Shown here: positions 16,876-24,720 of the stretch, in pieces | Layout of the letters: each line of letters opens with the position of its first letter | How positions within the stretch are numbered: the stretch's first letter is position 1 | NCBI RefSeq assembly: GCF_023184515.1 | Contig: NZ_JAAHBP010000002.1 | Location: forward strand, 1 to 64,000 | From: Streptomyces sp. D2-8 | GTDB lineage: Bacteria; Actinomycetota; Actinomycetes; Streptomycetales; Streptomycetaceae | Direction of reading: 5' to 3' | Length of the DNA stretch: 64,000 bases | The notes under the pieces: generated by a model | Told to the model about the DNA's origin: nothing | Databases searched by the model: none | Seen by the model: the letters and a program-made list of their open reading frames with translations, nothing else | Translations under genes and position numbers: made by a program

Positions 16876-18705
16876 TCACGGGCGGAAACGCAGGACCTGC
16901 GGGTCGTGGTCGCTGATCTGGTCGTTGAACTCCGCGTTGACGTGCACGCTGTCGTACTCGAAGTCGCAGTCGCGGCGGATCGACGGGCTGATCAGGATCT
17001 GGTCGAGGACCTGGCTGTTGCCCTGGTAGACGTAGGAGTACCGCTCGCTCCTGGGCAGCGACTTGATCGCCGACCACAGTTCGCCGCGGCCCTCGAGGAG
17101 CTTCGTGGTCCGCGAGAACTCGAAGTCGTTGATGTCGCCGAGGGTGACGACGTCCGCGTTCTTCTGGGTGTCGAGGATGTCCTTGACGAAGGCGTTCACC
17201 ACGGTGGCCTGCTGGTGGCGCTGTGTCTCGGAGCTGCGGGACGGCGGCTGGTACTGGGAGGTCAGTCCCTGGTCGCCGCCCTTGGAGCCGAAGTGGTTGG
17301 CGATCACGAAGACCGAGCGGCCGCGGAAGACGAACTCGCCGGCCAGCGGCTTGCGGCTGTTCTTCCAGGCCTCGTCGGCGGGGGCGATACGGCCGGGGCT
17401 GAGCGTCAGATGCGCCTTGCCGCGGATCTTCGTCACGCCGGTGGCCGTCGTGGCGTCGCCGCCCGCGCGGTCCGCGAAGGAGACCCGCTCCGGGTTGAAC
17501 AGGAACGCCTGGCGGATGTTGCCGCCCGGCTGGCCGCCGTCGGCGCCGTCGGCCGGGTCGATCGAGCGCCAGTCGTACGTGGGGCCGCCCGCCGCGGCGA
17601 TCGCGTCGATCAGCTTGGTCAGGGTCTGGTCGGCGGCGACCGTGCCGTCGTTCTGCGCGCCGTTGTTGTCCTGGATCTCCTCCAGGGACACGATGTCCGG
17701 CGACTTGAGGTTGTTCACGATCGCGGAGGCGTGGGCGGCGAACGTGTCGTCGGTCGGGTCGAGATTCTCGACGTTGTAGGTGGCGACCGAGAGTTCGGAG
17801 GAGCGCTGCTTGCGGGTCGTCTCGCGCTCCAGGCCCGCACTCTTCAGCGTGCCCAGCTCGCTCGCGACCAGGGTGTAGCCACCGAACTGGTTGTAGTCCA
17901 GGGGGCCCGCGGTGGTGCCGGTGAGGGTGTCGCCCACGTTCGCCTTCGGGAAGTCCGCCGTCGCGCCGAGGGACTGGATCTGGAGGCGGCCCGTGTTCTG
18001 GGCGTCGTAGGAGCCGTAGACCGTGCCGCCGCGGCGGTTGCGGTTCTCGTGCGGCTTCACCGTCACCCAGAGCTCGGTGTACGGGTCGGTGGCGCCGACG
18101 ACGCGGGTGTCGGTGACCCGGACGGACATGCCCTCCAGCGCCTCGTAGTAGTCCAGGGCGTACTTCGAGGGCTTGAGGGGGAGCGCGTTGATCGAGCCGT
18201 TCGCGGCGGTGTCGCCGGCCGGTGCGTAGGCGGCGGGGACCGAGCGCGAGGTGATCGCCGTGGCGGCGGGGAGCGCGTGGCCGCTGGAGACGACCGTGGT
18301 CGTCGGCTTGGTGATCTCGGTGATCGACTGGTTGCCGGAGGTCGTGCCGCCGGGGACGTACTCCGAGATCGTGCCGCTGACCGTGACGGAGTCACCGACG
18401 GCGACACCCTTCGGGGTGGAGCTGGTGAAGACGAAGACGCCCTCGCTGGTCGCCGGGTCGGCGTCCGGGCTCGGGTCCTGGATCCAGAAGCCGCGGGACG
18501 AGCCGTAGGTCCGGATGCCGGTGACGATTCCGGCCACGTCCGTCACCTGCTTGCCGGCGTACGGGGACATCCGGGTGCTGCCCTGGATGTCGTGGATGCG
18601 GACCGACTCCGCGTGCGCGGGAGTGGTGAGGACGATCGTGGATGCCGCGGAGCACGCGGCGGCGACGGTGAGCGCGGCGAGGCGCGCGGACGACTTGCTC
18701 GGCAA
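16876..18705 (-). CDS. Secreted ExeM/NucH-type endonuclease/exonuclease/phosphatase
   Basis: Extracellular DNase-like protein of about 609 residues. A Sec signal (SSARLAALTVAAACSAASTIVLTTPAHA) is followed by an OB-fold/lamin-tail region (IHDIQGSTRMSPYAGKQVTDVAGIVTGI) and a C-terminal EEP domain with VATYNVENLDP, DIVSLEEIQDN, FVIANHFGSKGGD, TLGDINDF and the final ISDHDPQVLRF catalytic motif. I choose a TTG start at 18705 because GGAGGG lies 7 bases upstream and the signal peptide then has normal length; an ATG at 18756 is the alternative. It probably scavenges nucleotides or phosphate from DNA. Confidence 0.87.
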   Translation of the reverse strand: MPSKSSARLAALTVAAACSAASTIVLTTPAHAESVRIHDIQGSTRMSPYAGKQVTDVAGIVTGIRTYGSSRGFWIQDPSPDADPATSEGVFVFTSSTPKGVAVGDSVTVSGTISEYVPGGTTSGNQSITEITKPTTTVVSSGHALPAATAITSRSVPAAYAPAGDTAANGSINALPLKPSKYALDYYEALEGMSVRVTDTRVVGATDPYTELWVTVKPHENRNRRGGTVYGSYDAQNTGRLQIQSLGATADFPKANVGDTLTGTTAGPLDYNQFGGYTLVASELGTLKSAGLERETTRKQRSSELSVATYNVENLDPTDDTFAAHASAIVNNLKSPDIVSLEEIQDNNGAQNDGTVAADQTLTKLIDAIAAAGGPTYDWRSIDPADGADGGQPGGNIRQAFLFNPERVSFADRAGGDATTATGVTKIRGKAHLTLSPGRIAPADEAWKNSRKPLAGEFVFRGRSVFVIANHFGSKGGDQGLTSQYQPPSRSSETQRHQQATVVNAFVKDILDTQKNADVVTLGDINDFEFSRTTKLLEGRGELWSAIKSLPRSERYSYVYQGNSQVLDQILISPSIRRDCDFEYDSVHVNAEFNDQISDHDPQVLRFRP

Positions 18706-19016
18706 CGGGATTCCCTCCGGGGACGTGACAGGGCGCCGGGACGAGGGCGGAGACATGTGGAATGGCTGACTGCCGCTACCTGTGGGGCGGATGCGGTGAC
18801 GCGCGTAGACGCGGTGGACGGGTGGACCTGGTGGGGCCGGCCCGGTGAACAAGTGTCCGCCGACTTCTACGCGCGTCAATCTCCAGCCTGGTCACGCCAC
18901 TTGTCAAGGTTTCGGCCATGTACGGCGGCTGACGGGGAGGTGAAGTGGGCGGCATGGGGGGAAATCCGTCTAGGCTGAGCGGCTGAGTAACCTGAGGCGC
19001 GCTAGGAGAACAGCCG
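18706..19016. other. 311-bp divergent intergenic region
   Basis: No gene seen. It contains a 13-bp inverted repeat with distant arms, TGACGCGCGTAGA at 18797-18809 and its complement at 18866-18878, and presumably the divergent promoters of the nuclease and the 472-residue protein. AGGAGAA precedes the ATG at 19017. Confidence 0.6.
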
Positions 19017-20435
19017 ATGTCAGACAGCTCCCCCCTGCCGCCGGTGCGGCTGCACACCGAAGCGGAGCTGGCGCGCGACGCGCTGTCCACGCCGTTGCTG
19101 GCCCGGGCCGCCCGGCTCGCCCGCTGGGCCGGGCCGGACACCCGGGTCGACGCCGGGGGCGGGCTCGTCGACGAGCAGGTGCCCGCGGCCGCCGAGGCGC
19201 TCGGGCTGAGCGGGGAGGACGCCGCCGCCGACGCCAGTGAGGCGTGGCGGGTCGCCGTGGACGCCGGGCTCGTGGAGGTCGTCGACGAGGAAGAGGGCAC
19301 CGTGACGGCCGGTGCGGACGTGGCCCTGCTCACCGGCGGCTCACCGCAGGACGTGCTCGCCGTGTGGCTCGCCGCCCTGGAGACGGTGCTCGCCGACGCG
19401 AGCGTGCCCGACCTGGACGGACTCGTCGACGAGGACGGCGAGGTCGACCTCTCCGCCCTGGACTGGGACCCCGAGGGCGAGGCCGAGTTCCTCGACGGCG
19501 TGCTCGGCAACCTCTACCTGCTGACCGCCGGCGAGGACACGCCCGGCGGCGCCCCGGTACCGCTGCCGGCGCTGGCCGCCTCGGTCATCGTGCCCAGCGA
19601 CATGGGCGAGCCCACCAACGACGTCCTGGAGCAGGTCTCCGACGCGATGATGCGGCTGGACGACCAGTTCCGGATGCTGGAGCCGGTGGGATTCGTCGAG
19701 TACCAGCCGGTGGACGAGGCGCTCATGGCCGACGTCGACGAGGAGCCCGCGGCGCCCGTCGACGACACCGACGTCTCCCGGTACGGCATGGTCCGGCTCA
19801 CCCCGCTCGGGCTGTACGGCATGCGGACGCGGCTGATGGAGGCCGGATTCGAGGCACCGGCCGTCGGGGACCTCGCGGACAAGGGGGCCGACGCGCTGCT
19901 CGACGGCACGGCGGGGTTCCCGCCCGGCGCGGCGCAGGCGGAGACCGAGCAGTGGCTTCAGCGCCGGGAATCGCTCGCCGCGGCGCGGGAGTTGCTGGCG
20001 GCGGCCCGGGGATCCGATGCCGGGGCGCCGTTGCGGCGGCTGCGGTGTCAGCAGGCCTTGTCGCTCGTCGGTGCCTCCGCCGAGCCCGCCCTGCGGGAGG
20101 TGCTCGACGACGCCGAGCTCGGCGGGCTCGCACGGGTGTGGCTGACCGAGCACGGTGCGGTGGACGTGCCCGCGCCTTCCGAGTCGATGGTGTACTGGCT
20201 GACCATCGACACGGTGGCCGCGCAGCTGGCCGCGGAGGGGAACTCCGAGGAGCTGCGGGCGCTGGTGCAGGGACTCGCGCAGCAGCACGGCGGGTTCTTC
20301 GCGGCGGTGTGGCGGGTCGATCATCCGGCCACGGCTGATGTGCTGGAGGCGATGGGGCGGTTGCATCCCGACAAGAAGGTCGCCAAGGAAGCGCGGAAGG
20401 CTGCCTTCAAGGCGCGGTCGCAACAGGGGGGTTGA
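19017..20435 (+). CDS. Conserved hypothetical acidic protein
   Basis: 472-residue soluble protein, no signal or membrane segment, strongly acidic, with alternating helical segments (LLARAARLARWAGPD, MMRLDDQFRMLEPVGFVEYQPVD) and a Lys/Arg-rich C-terminal tail. I recognise it only as a conserved streptomycete hypothetical. The C-terminal half has repeated helical hairpins of the HEAT-like kind (RLRCQQALSLVGASAEPALREVLDDAELGGLA). AGGAGAA precedes the ATG. No functional neighbour is evident. Confidence 0.8.
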   Translation: MSDSSPLPPVRLHTEAELARDALSTPLLARAARLARWAGPDTRVDAGGGLVDEQVPAAAEALGLSGEDAAADASEAWRVAVDAGLVEVVDEEEGTVTAGADVALLTGGSPQDVLAVWLAALETVLADASVPDLDGLVDEDGEVDLSALDWDPEGEAEFLDGVLGNLYLLTAGEDTPGGAPVPLPALAASVIVPSDMGEPTNDVLEQVSDAMMRLDDQFRMLEPVGFVEYQPVDEALMADVDEEPAAPVDDTDVSRYGMVRLTPLGLYGMRTRLMEAGFEAPAVGDLADKGADALLDGTAGFPPGAAQAETEQWLQRRESLAAARELLAAARGSDAGAPLRRLRCQQALSLVGASAEPALREVLDDAELGGLARVWLTEHGAVDVPAPSESMVYWLTIDTVAAQLAAEGNSEELRALVQGLAQQHGGFFAAVWRVDHPATADVLEAMGRLHPDKKVAKEARKAAFKARSQQGG

Positions 20436-20460
20436 TCCTGTTCTGCGGGTACGGCGCCGC

Positions 20461-20491
20461 CTTGGCTTGTCGCGCAGTTCCCCGCGCCCCT
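20461..20491 (+). repeat. Common streptomycete intergenic element
   Basis: TCGCGCAGTTCCCCGCGCCC at 20470-20489 belongs to a short sequence I recognise as dispersed downstream of many Streptomyces genes. It may act in transcript ending; function unproven. Confidence 0.4.
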
Positions 20492-20499
20492 GGGGTGTT

Positions 20500-20521
20500 G
20501 TTCAACCGGCGTTCATGGATG
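20500..20521 (+). promoter_or_regulatory. PHO box (PhoP operator)
   Basis: Two abutting 11-bp direct units, GTTCAACCGGC (20500-20510) and GTTCATGGATG (20511-20521), match the streptomycete PhoP direct-repeat consensus beginning GTTCA. It stands 68 bases before the PhoX-like gene, as expected for phosphate-starvation activation. Confidence 0.75.
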
Positions 20522-20588
20522 AGCGGGACGGTTTCGCCGAACGAGGTCCGCCACCCTCCACGGCATTCTCACCGTCACAGGAGACACC

Positions 20589-22034
20589 ATGTCGCTCACC
20601 CGTAGGGACTTCGCCAGGAACTCCGCCGTCACCGGGGCCGGGGTCGCGCTGGCGGGGAGTGTCGGCGCCCTCGCCAGCGCTCCGAACGCCCTCGCGTCCT
20701 ACGACACCGACAGCGCGGGGGACGAGGCGACGGACGCACGGCACGGAGTCGGGTACGGGCCGCTCGTCGCGGACCCGAAGGGCATCCTCGCCCTGCCCGC
20801 CGGCTTCACGTACCGGATCCTCACCTACAGCGGCAGGACCAGGCTGGAGTCCGGTGAGTTCACGCCGTCCAACCACGACGGCACCGCCACCTTCGACGGC
20901 CCCCGCGGCACCGTCCTGCTCGTCAACAACCACGAGCTGAAGGGCCCGCGCACCAACTGGAAGCACCCGGTACCGCTCACCGAGGGCCTCGTCTACGACC
21001 CGGCCGCGGCAGGCGGCTGCACGGTCGTCGAGGTACGCCCCGACGGGCGCGTCGCCGAGTGGGTCGGCATCGCCGGCACCTCCACCAACTGCGCCGGCGG
21101 CAGCACCCCGTGGGGCACCTGGCTCACCTGCGAGGAGAACTCCGACAGGGCCGGCGTCAACGGCATGACCAAGGACCACGGCTACGTCTTCGAGGTCGAC
21201 CCCAGCGACCGGCGCGCCAACCGCGCCCCCAAGCCGCTGAAGTTCTTCGGCCGCTACGACCACGAGGCCGTCGTCATCGACCCCAAACGCGGCCACGCCT
21301 ACCTCACCGAGGACGACGACGAGCCCAACGGCCTCTTCTACCGTTGGGTCCCGCCCAGGGGCTTCGAGTACGGCCCCGGCACGTTCCGCAAGCTCGCCGA
21401 CGACGCCGGTGCCCTCCAGGCACCCAAGTGCTTCGACTCCGGCGGCACGTTCGTCGACGACCTGTCCCGCACCACGAAGATCGGTACGGTCTACGGCGTC
21501 GACTGGGTGGACGTCCCCGACCGCGACGCCCGCACCACCCCCGTGCGCAAGCAGTTCGGCGACGGAGAGGTCACCCGCGCCCGCAAGCTGGAGGGCATGT
21601 GGTGGGGCGACGGCGGCACCTACATCGTCTCCTCGTACGCCCGCGAGGAGAGCCCCGGCCGGCACGACGGTCAGGTCTGGTTCTACGACCCCAAGCGCCG
21701 GACGCTGACGCTCAAGATCCTGCTCGGAGTGAACCCCGACCCGTCCGAGGACGGAGCGTTCGACGGCCCCGACAACATCACCGTCTCCCCGTACGGCGGC
21801 ATCGTCCTGGCCGAGGACGGCGAGGGCGTCTCGCACCTCTTCGGTGCCACCGACAGCGGACGCACGTACCCGATCGCCCGCAACGACCTGAACATCGGCA
21901 CCGAAGAGGAGCCGGAGTACAGCGAGTTCGCCGGTGTCACCTTCTCACCCGACGGCAAGACCCTTTACGCCAACATCCAGGACCCGGGCATCCTGCTCGC
22001 CATCACCGGTCCCTGGAAGCGCCAGAAGCGGTAA
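20589..22034 (+). CDS. Secreted PhoX-like (DUF839) phosphatase
   Basis: 481-residue exported protein with a Tat signal (LTRRDFARNSAVTGAGVALAGSVGALASAPNALA) and the PhoX/DUF839 beta-propeller: LLVNNHELKGPR, STPWGTWLTCEEN, RYDHEAVVIDP, HAYLTEDDDEPNGLFYRW, EGMWWGDGGTYIVSSYA and PDNITVSPYGGIVLAEDG. PhoX enzymes are calcium/iron-dependent alkaline phosphatases that fold before Tat export. A GGAGA precedes the ATG. The upstream PHO box supports phosphate control; enzymatic activity is inferred from family. Confidence 0.9.
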   Translation: MSLTRRDFARNSAVTGAGVALAGSVGALASAPNALASYDTDSAGDEATDARHGVGYGPLVADPKGILALPAGFTYRILTYSGRTRLESGEFTPSNHDGTATFDGPRGTVLLVNNHELKGPRTNWKHPVPLTEGLVYDPAAAGGCTVVEVRPDGRVAEWVGIAGTSTNCAGGSTPWGTWLTCEENSDRAGVNGMTKDHGYVFEVDPSDRRANRAPKPLKFFGRYDHEAVVIDPKRGHAYLTEDDDEPNGLFYRWVPPRGFEYGPGTFRKLADDAGALQAPKCFDSGGTFVDDLSRTTKIGTVYGVDWVDVPDRDARTTPVRKQFGDGEVTRARKLEGMWWGDGGTYIVSSYAREESPGRHDGQVWFYDPKRRTLTLKILLGVNPDPSEDGAFDGPDNITVSPYGGIVLAEDGEGVSHLFGATDSGRTYPIARNDLNIGTEEEPEYSEFAGVTFSPDGKTLYANIQDPGILLAITGPWKRQKR

Positions 22035-22090
22035 ACAATTCGCTCGCAGTGCCTGCGCTGCGCCTCCTACAGTGAGATCACAACGTCACG

Positions 22091-22168
22091 CACCTCCCGG
22101 TGCGATGGCAGCGGCTACTTCTCTTTCAAAGAATCCGACGCCGCCGCCGACTTGATCTCGGGAGGCGC
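22091..22168 (+). ncRNA. Y RNA-like element 1 (short form, no tRNA module)
   Basis: Predicted RNA between phoX and rsr. Outer helix CCTCCCG (22093-22099) with CGGGAGG (22159-22165); internal loop GTGCGAT opposite GACTTGATCT; inner helix GGCAGCGG (22107-22114) with CCGCCGCC (22141-22148) carrying one A-C mismatch; small apical TTCT/AGAA hairpin. A TACAGT at 22068-22073 may be the -10 box. Element 2 repeats the same outer and inner framework with a compensatory change (G22111-C22144 here, A22199-T22295 there). The 3' limit is approximate. A competing 11-bp pairing joins 22057-22067 with 22161-22171. Confidence 0.65.
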
Positions 22169-22175
22169 AGCATGT

Positions 22176-22323
22176 GGTGGGTGCCCGGTGCGCAGGCAAC
22201 GGTTACTTCCTGGGATCAGAGGGTTGCGGGTTCGAGTCCCGTCAGCGACTTCGGGTCGCTGTAGCTCAAGGTGTAGAGCATCTGAATTAGTCCGTCGCCG
22301 ACTTCTGTTCTCGGGCATCCACC
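22176..22323 (+). ncRNA. Y RNA-like element 2 with permuted tRNA mimic (YrlA type)
   Basis: Terminal 12-bp helix 22176-22187 with 22312-22323 (one G-T pair), internal loop GTGCGCA opposite GACTTCTGTTCT, and inner helix 22195-22202 with 22292-22299 (one A-C mismatch). The apex is a tRNA-like body in permuted order: 5-bp stem TCAGA/TCTGA (22216-22220 with 22281-22285), T-arm with loop TTCGAGT (22231-22237), 7-bp acceptor-like stem CAGCGAC/GTCGCTG (22243-22249 with 22255-22261) closed by TTCGG, then TA and a D-arm GCTC/GAGC with GG in its loop (22264-22279). This is the fold of bacterial YrlA Y RNAs, which bind the Ro homologue encoded next. A pyrimidine-rich tail follows the helix. Confidence 0.82.
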
Positions 22324-22383
22324 TCTCTTCTCGCATGCAGCGTCCTCCCCTCGAAAACACGAATGAATTCGGGGGAATTCACC

Positions 22384-23967
22384 ATGGCGCGTTTCAATTC
22401 CAAGGCAGCCCGCGCGCGTCCCGTCTCGCGCGTGACGTCCACGGGACGGGTGCTGCGCACCTACGAGGGCGGCCGCGGCCGCGAGCGGGACGCCCGCTCC
22501 GAGCTCTTCCTGCTCGCCGTCTCCCACTTCGTCTCCCAGCAGACCTTCTACGAGACCGGCGGCGACCGCGACGGCCGCTTCGCGAAGCTCGTGCGCGAGC
22601 TCGCCGTCACCGACCCGGAGTGGACGGCCGGCCTGCTCGGCTGGCTGCGCGGCGCGGGCAACCTGCGCACGGCCTCCGTCGTCGGCGCCGCCGAGTACGT
22701 CAAGGCTCGCCTGGAGGCCGGCGCGACCGGCGGCCCGTCCAACCGGCAGGTCGTCGCCTCCGTCCTCCAGCGGCCCGACGAGCCCGGCGAACTGCTCGCG
22801 TACTGGACCGCCATGTACGGCCGCTCTGTGCCGAAGCCGGTCAAGCGCGGTGTCGCCGACGCCGTGCGCAGGCTCTACCACGGCAAGGCGCTGCTGAAGT
22901 ACGACACCGCCTCCAAGGGCTACCGCTTCGGCGACATCCTCAACCTCGTGCACGCGGCGCCCGACCCGGACAAGCCCTGGCAGGGCGAGCTGTTCCGGTA
23001 CGCCCTCGACCGCCGGCACCACCCCGACACCGCGGTGCCGCCCCCGTCGGACCACGTCCTCACCGCGCACCGCGCGCTGATGGCGCTGCCCGTCGGGGAG
23101 CGGCGTGCGGTCGTGACCGCCGAGGGCGGTGCCGAGCGGCTGGCCGAGGCCGGGATGACGTGGGAGGCGCTGGCGGGCTGGCTGCAGGGGCCGATGGACA
23201 AGGCGGCCTGGGAGGCCGTGATCCCCTCCATGGGCACCATGGCGCTCATACGCAACCTGCGGAACTTCGACGAGGCCGGTGTCTCCGACGAGGTGGCCGA
23301 GCGGGTCGCCGCGCGGATCGGCGACCCGGCGGAGGTCGCCCGCTCGCGGCAATTCCCCTTCCGGTACCTCGCCGCCTACCAGCACGCGCCGTCGCTGCGC
23401 TGGTCGTACGCGCTGGAGCGGGCACTCGGCCACTCGCTGGCCAACGTGCCGGCGCTGCCCGGCCGGACGCTGGTGCTCGTGGACCGCTCGGGTTCGATGT
23501 TCTGGTCGCGGCTGTCCGACCGCTCGGAGCTCACCCGCGCCGACGCGGCGGCGATCTTCGGTACGGCGCTGGCGCTGCGGGCGGAGCGCGCGGACCTGGT
23601 CGAGTTCGGCTCGACGAGCGACCGCGTGAAGTTCCGCCGGGGCGAGTCGGTGCTGAAGATCCTCGGCCGCTTCGGCGGCCTGGGCGGCACCGACACCACG
23701 GAGGCGGTGCGCCGGCACTACAAGAAGCACGACCGGGTACTGATCGTCACCGACGAGCAGTACACGCACCACCACCGGGGCGACCCGACCGAGCAGATCC
23801 CGGCCGACGTGCCGGTCTACACCTGGAACCTCGCCGGATACCGGGCGGGCCACGGCCCGTCGGGCCAGGGCAACCGGCACACGTTCGGGGGGCTCTCGGA
23901 CGCGGCTTTCCGGATGGTTCCGCTGATCGAGGCCTCCCGGGACGCCGACTGGCCCTGGGCGGCCTGA
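22384..23967 (+). CDS. rsr: Rsr, TROVE-domain Ro60 homologue
   Basis: Ring-shaped RNA-binding protein of 527 residues that binds Y RNAs and, in other bacteria, can attach to PNPase for structured RNA decay. The N-terminal TROVE/HEAT-repeat region (ARSELFLLAVSHFVSQQTFYETGGDRDGRF, DPEWTAGLLGWLRGAGNLRTASVVGAAEYVKAR) is followed by a vWA domain with the MIDAS motif DRSGS (Asp367, Ser369, Ser371), SDRSELTRADAAAIFG and LIVTDEQY. The ATG at 22384 has GGGGGAA upstream; an in-frame ATG at 22363 lacks a good site. The two Y RNA-like elements lie directly upstream on the same strand. PNPase is not in the window. Confidence 0.93.
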   Translation: MARFNSKAARARPVSRVTSTGRVLRTYEGGRGRERDARSELFLLAVSHFVSQQTFYETGGDRDGRFAKLVRELAVTDPEWTAGLLGWLRGAGNLRTASVVGAAEYVKARLEAGATGGPSNRQVVASVLQRPDEPGELLAYWTAMYGRSVPKPVKRGVADAVRRLYHGKALLKYDTASKGYRFGDILNLVHAAPDPDKPWQGELFRYALDRRHHPDTAVPPPSDHVLTAHRALMALPVGERRAVVTAEGGAERLAEAGMTWEALAGWLQGPMDKAAWEAVIPSMGTMALIRNLRNFDEAGVSDEVAERVAARIGDPAEVARSRQFPFRYLAAYQHAPSLRWSYALERALGHSLANVPALPGRTLVLVDRSGSMFWSRLSDRSELTRADAAAIFGTALALRAERADLVEFGSTSDRVKFRRGESVLKILGRFGGLGGTDTTEAVRRHYKKHDRVLIVTDEQYTHHHRGDPTEQIPADVPVYTWNLAGYRAGHGPSGQGNRHTFGGLSDAAFRMVPLIEASRDADWPWAA

Positions 23968-23975
23968 CAGGCCGT

Positions 23976-24003
23976 GGCCCGCACCGCGTGGGGAGTGCGG
24001 GCC
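23976..24003 (+). terminator. rsr terminator
   Basis: GGCCCGCAC (23976-23984) pairs with GTGCGGGCC (23995-24003) over a 10-base loop, just after the rsr stop. Confidence 0.75.
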
Positions 24004-24022
24004 GCGGTCTGGCGCGCGCCCC

Positions 24023-24051
24023 TTGTTGACCGCTGTACTGACATCTAACAT
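24023..24051 (+). promoter_or_regulatory. Candidate promoter of the GntR-acdS unit
   Basis: TTGTTG (24023-24028), 17-base spacer, TAACAT (24046-24051). The expected start near 24058 is two bases before the ATG at 24060, suggesting a leaderless transcript. Confidence 0.5.
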
Positions 24052-24059
24052 TTCAGTCC

Positions 24060-24701
24060 ATGGAAGCCATCCGGCCCGTGCCCCGCACCCTGCTCAGGGA
24101 CCGGGCGTACGAGGCGATCCGGGACGCCATCGTGGCCGGGGAGATCGAGCCCGGCGCGGTGGTGCGGGACGCCGAACTCGCGGAGCGGCTCGGGCTGTCC
24201 CGGGCGCCCGTGCGGGAGGCGTTCTCCCGGCTGGTGGACGAGGGGCTGCTGGAGAGCAAGCCGCAGAGCTACACCCGGGCGACCCCCCTGGTGACCGCCG
24301 ACGTCCGGGACGCCGCCGCCGTGGTCGGCGCCATGCACGAACTCGTGGCGCGGGTCGGCGTGCCCCGGCTCGGTGCCGCGGACATCACGGCGATGCGCGC
24401 CGCCAATGAGCGGTTCGCCGCCGCCGTGGCCGCCGGAGACGTGGACGCGGCGCTGCGGGCCGACGACGAACTGCACGACGTCCTCGTCCGGGTGAGCGGC
24501 AACCGGGCGGCCGGCGCGACCGTCGCCCGCTACACCCCGCTCATCCGCCGCCTGGAGCGACGGCGCTTCGGCGAGGGCGGCAGCTGCCGTTCGGCCGGGT
24601 TGCACGAGCGGCTGATCGAGGCCTGCACGGCCGGTGACGTGGACGAGGCGGTCCGTGTCACGGCGGAGATCTGGCGGGGGCTCGAAGAGCTCGCCGACTG
24701 A
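24060..24701 (+). CDS. GntR-family (FCD) regulator, probable regulator of ACC deaminase
   Basis: 213-residue FadR-subfamily regulator: winged helix with [48 protein letters not shown], then an all-helical FCD ligand domain with [15 protein letters not shown] and the metal-binding His near [12 protein letters not shown]. The ACC deaminase gene follows 19 bases later on the same strand, so control of acdS is the simplest role. There is no obvious ribosome binding site, in keeping with a leaderless mRNA. Confidence 0.87.
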   Translation: MEAIRPVPRTLLRDRAYEAIRDAIVAGEIEPGAVVRDAELAERLGLSRAPVREAFSRLVDEGLLESKPQSYTRATPLVTADVRDAAAVVGAMHELVARVGVPRLGAADITAMRAANERFAAAVAAGDVDAALRADDELHDVLVRVSGNRAAGATVARYTPLIRRLERRRFGEGGSCRSAGLHERLIEACTAGDVDEAVRVTAEIWRGLEELAD

Positions 24702-24720
24702 GACCGACCCGGGAGGACTC

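Noticed and set aside
18840..18850. PHO box for the secreted nuclease
   Set aside because: Only one 11-bp unit (GTTCACCGGGC on the minus strand); neighbouring 11-mers do not match, so a direct-repeat operator is not supported.
16741..18978. 745-residue plus-strand reading frame
   Set aside because: Antisense to the secreted nuclease; composition typical of a third-position GC shadow.
22226..22290. tRNA gene
   Set aside because: T-arm precedes acceptor stem and D-arm, there is no anticodon loop, and the acceptor stem is closed by a TTCGG loop. It is a permuted mimic inside a Y RNA.
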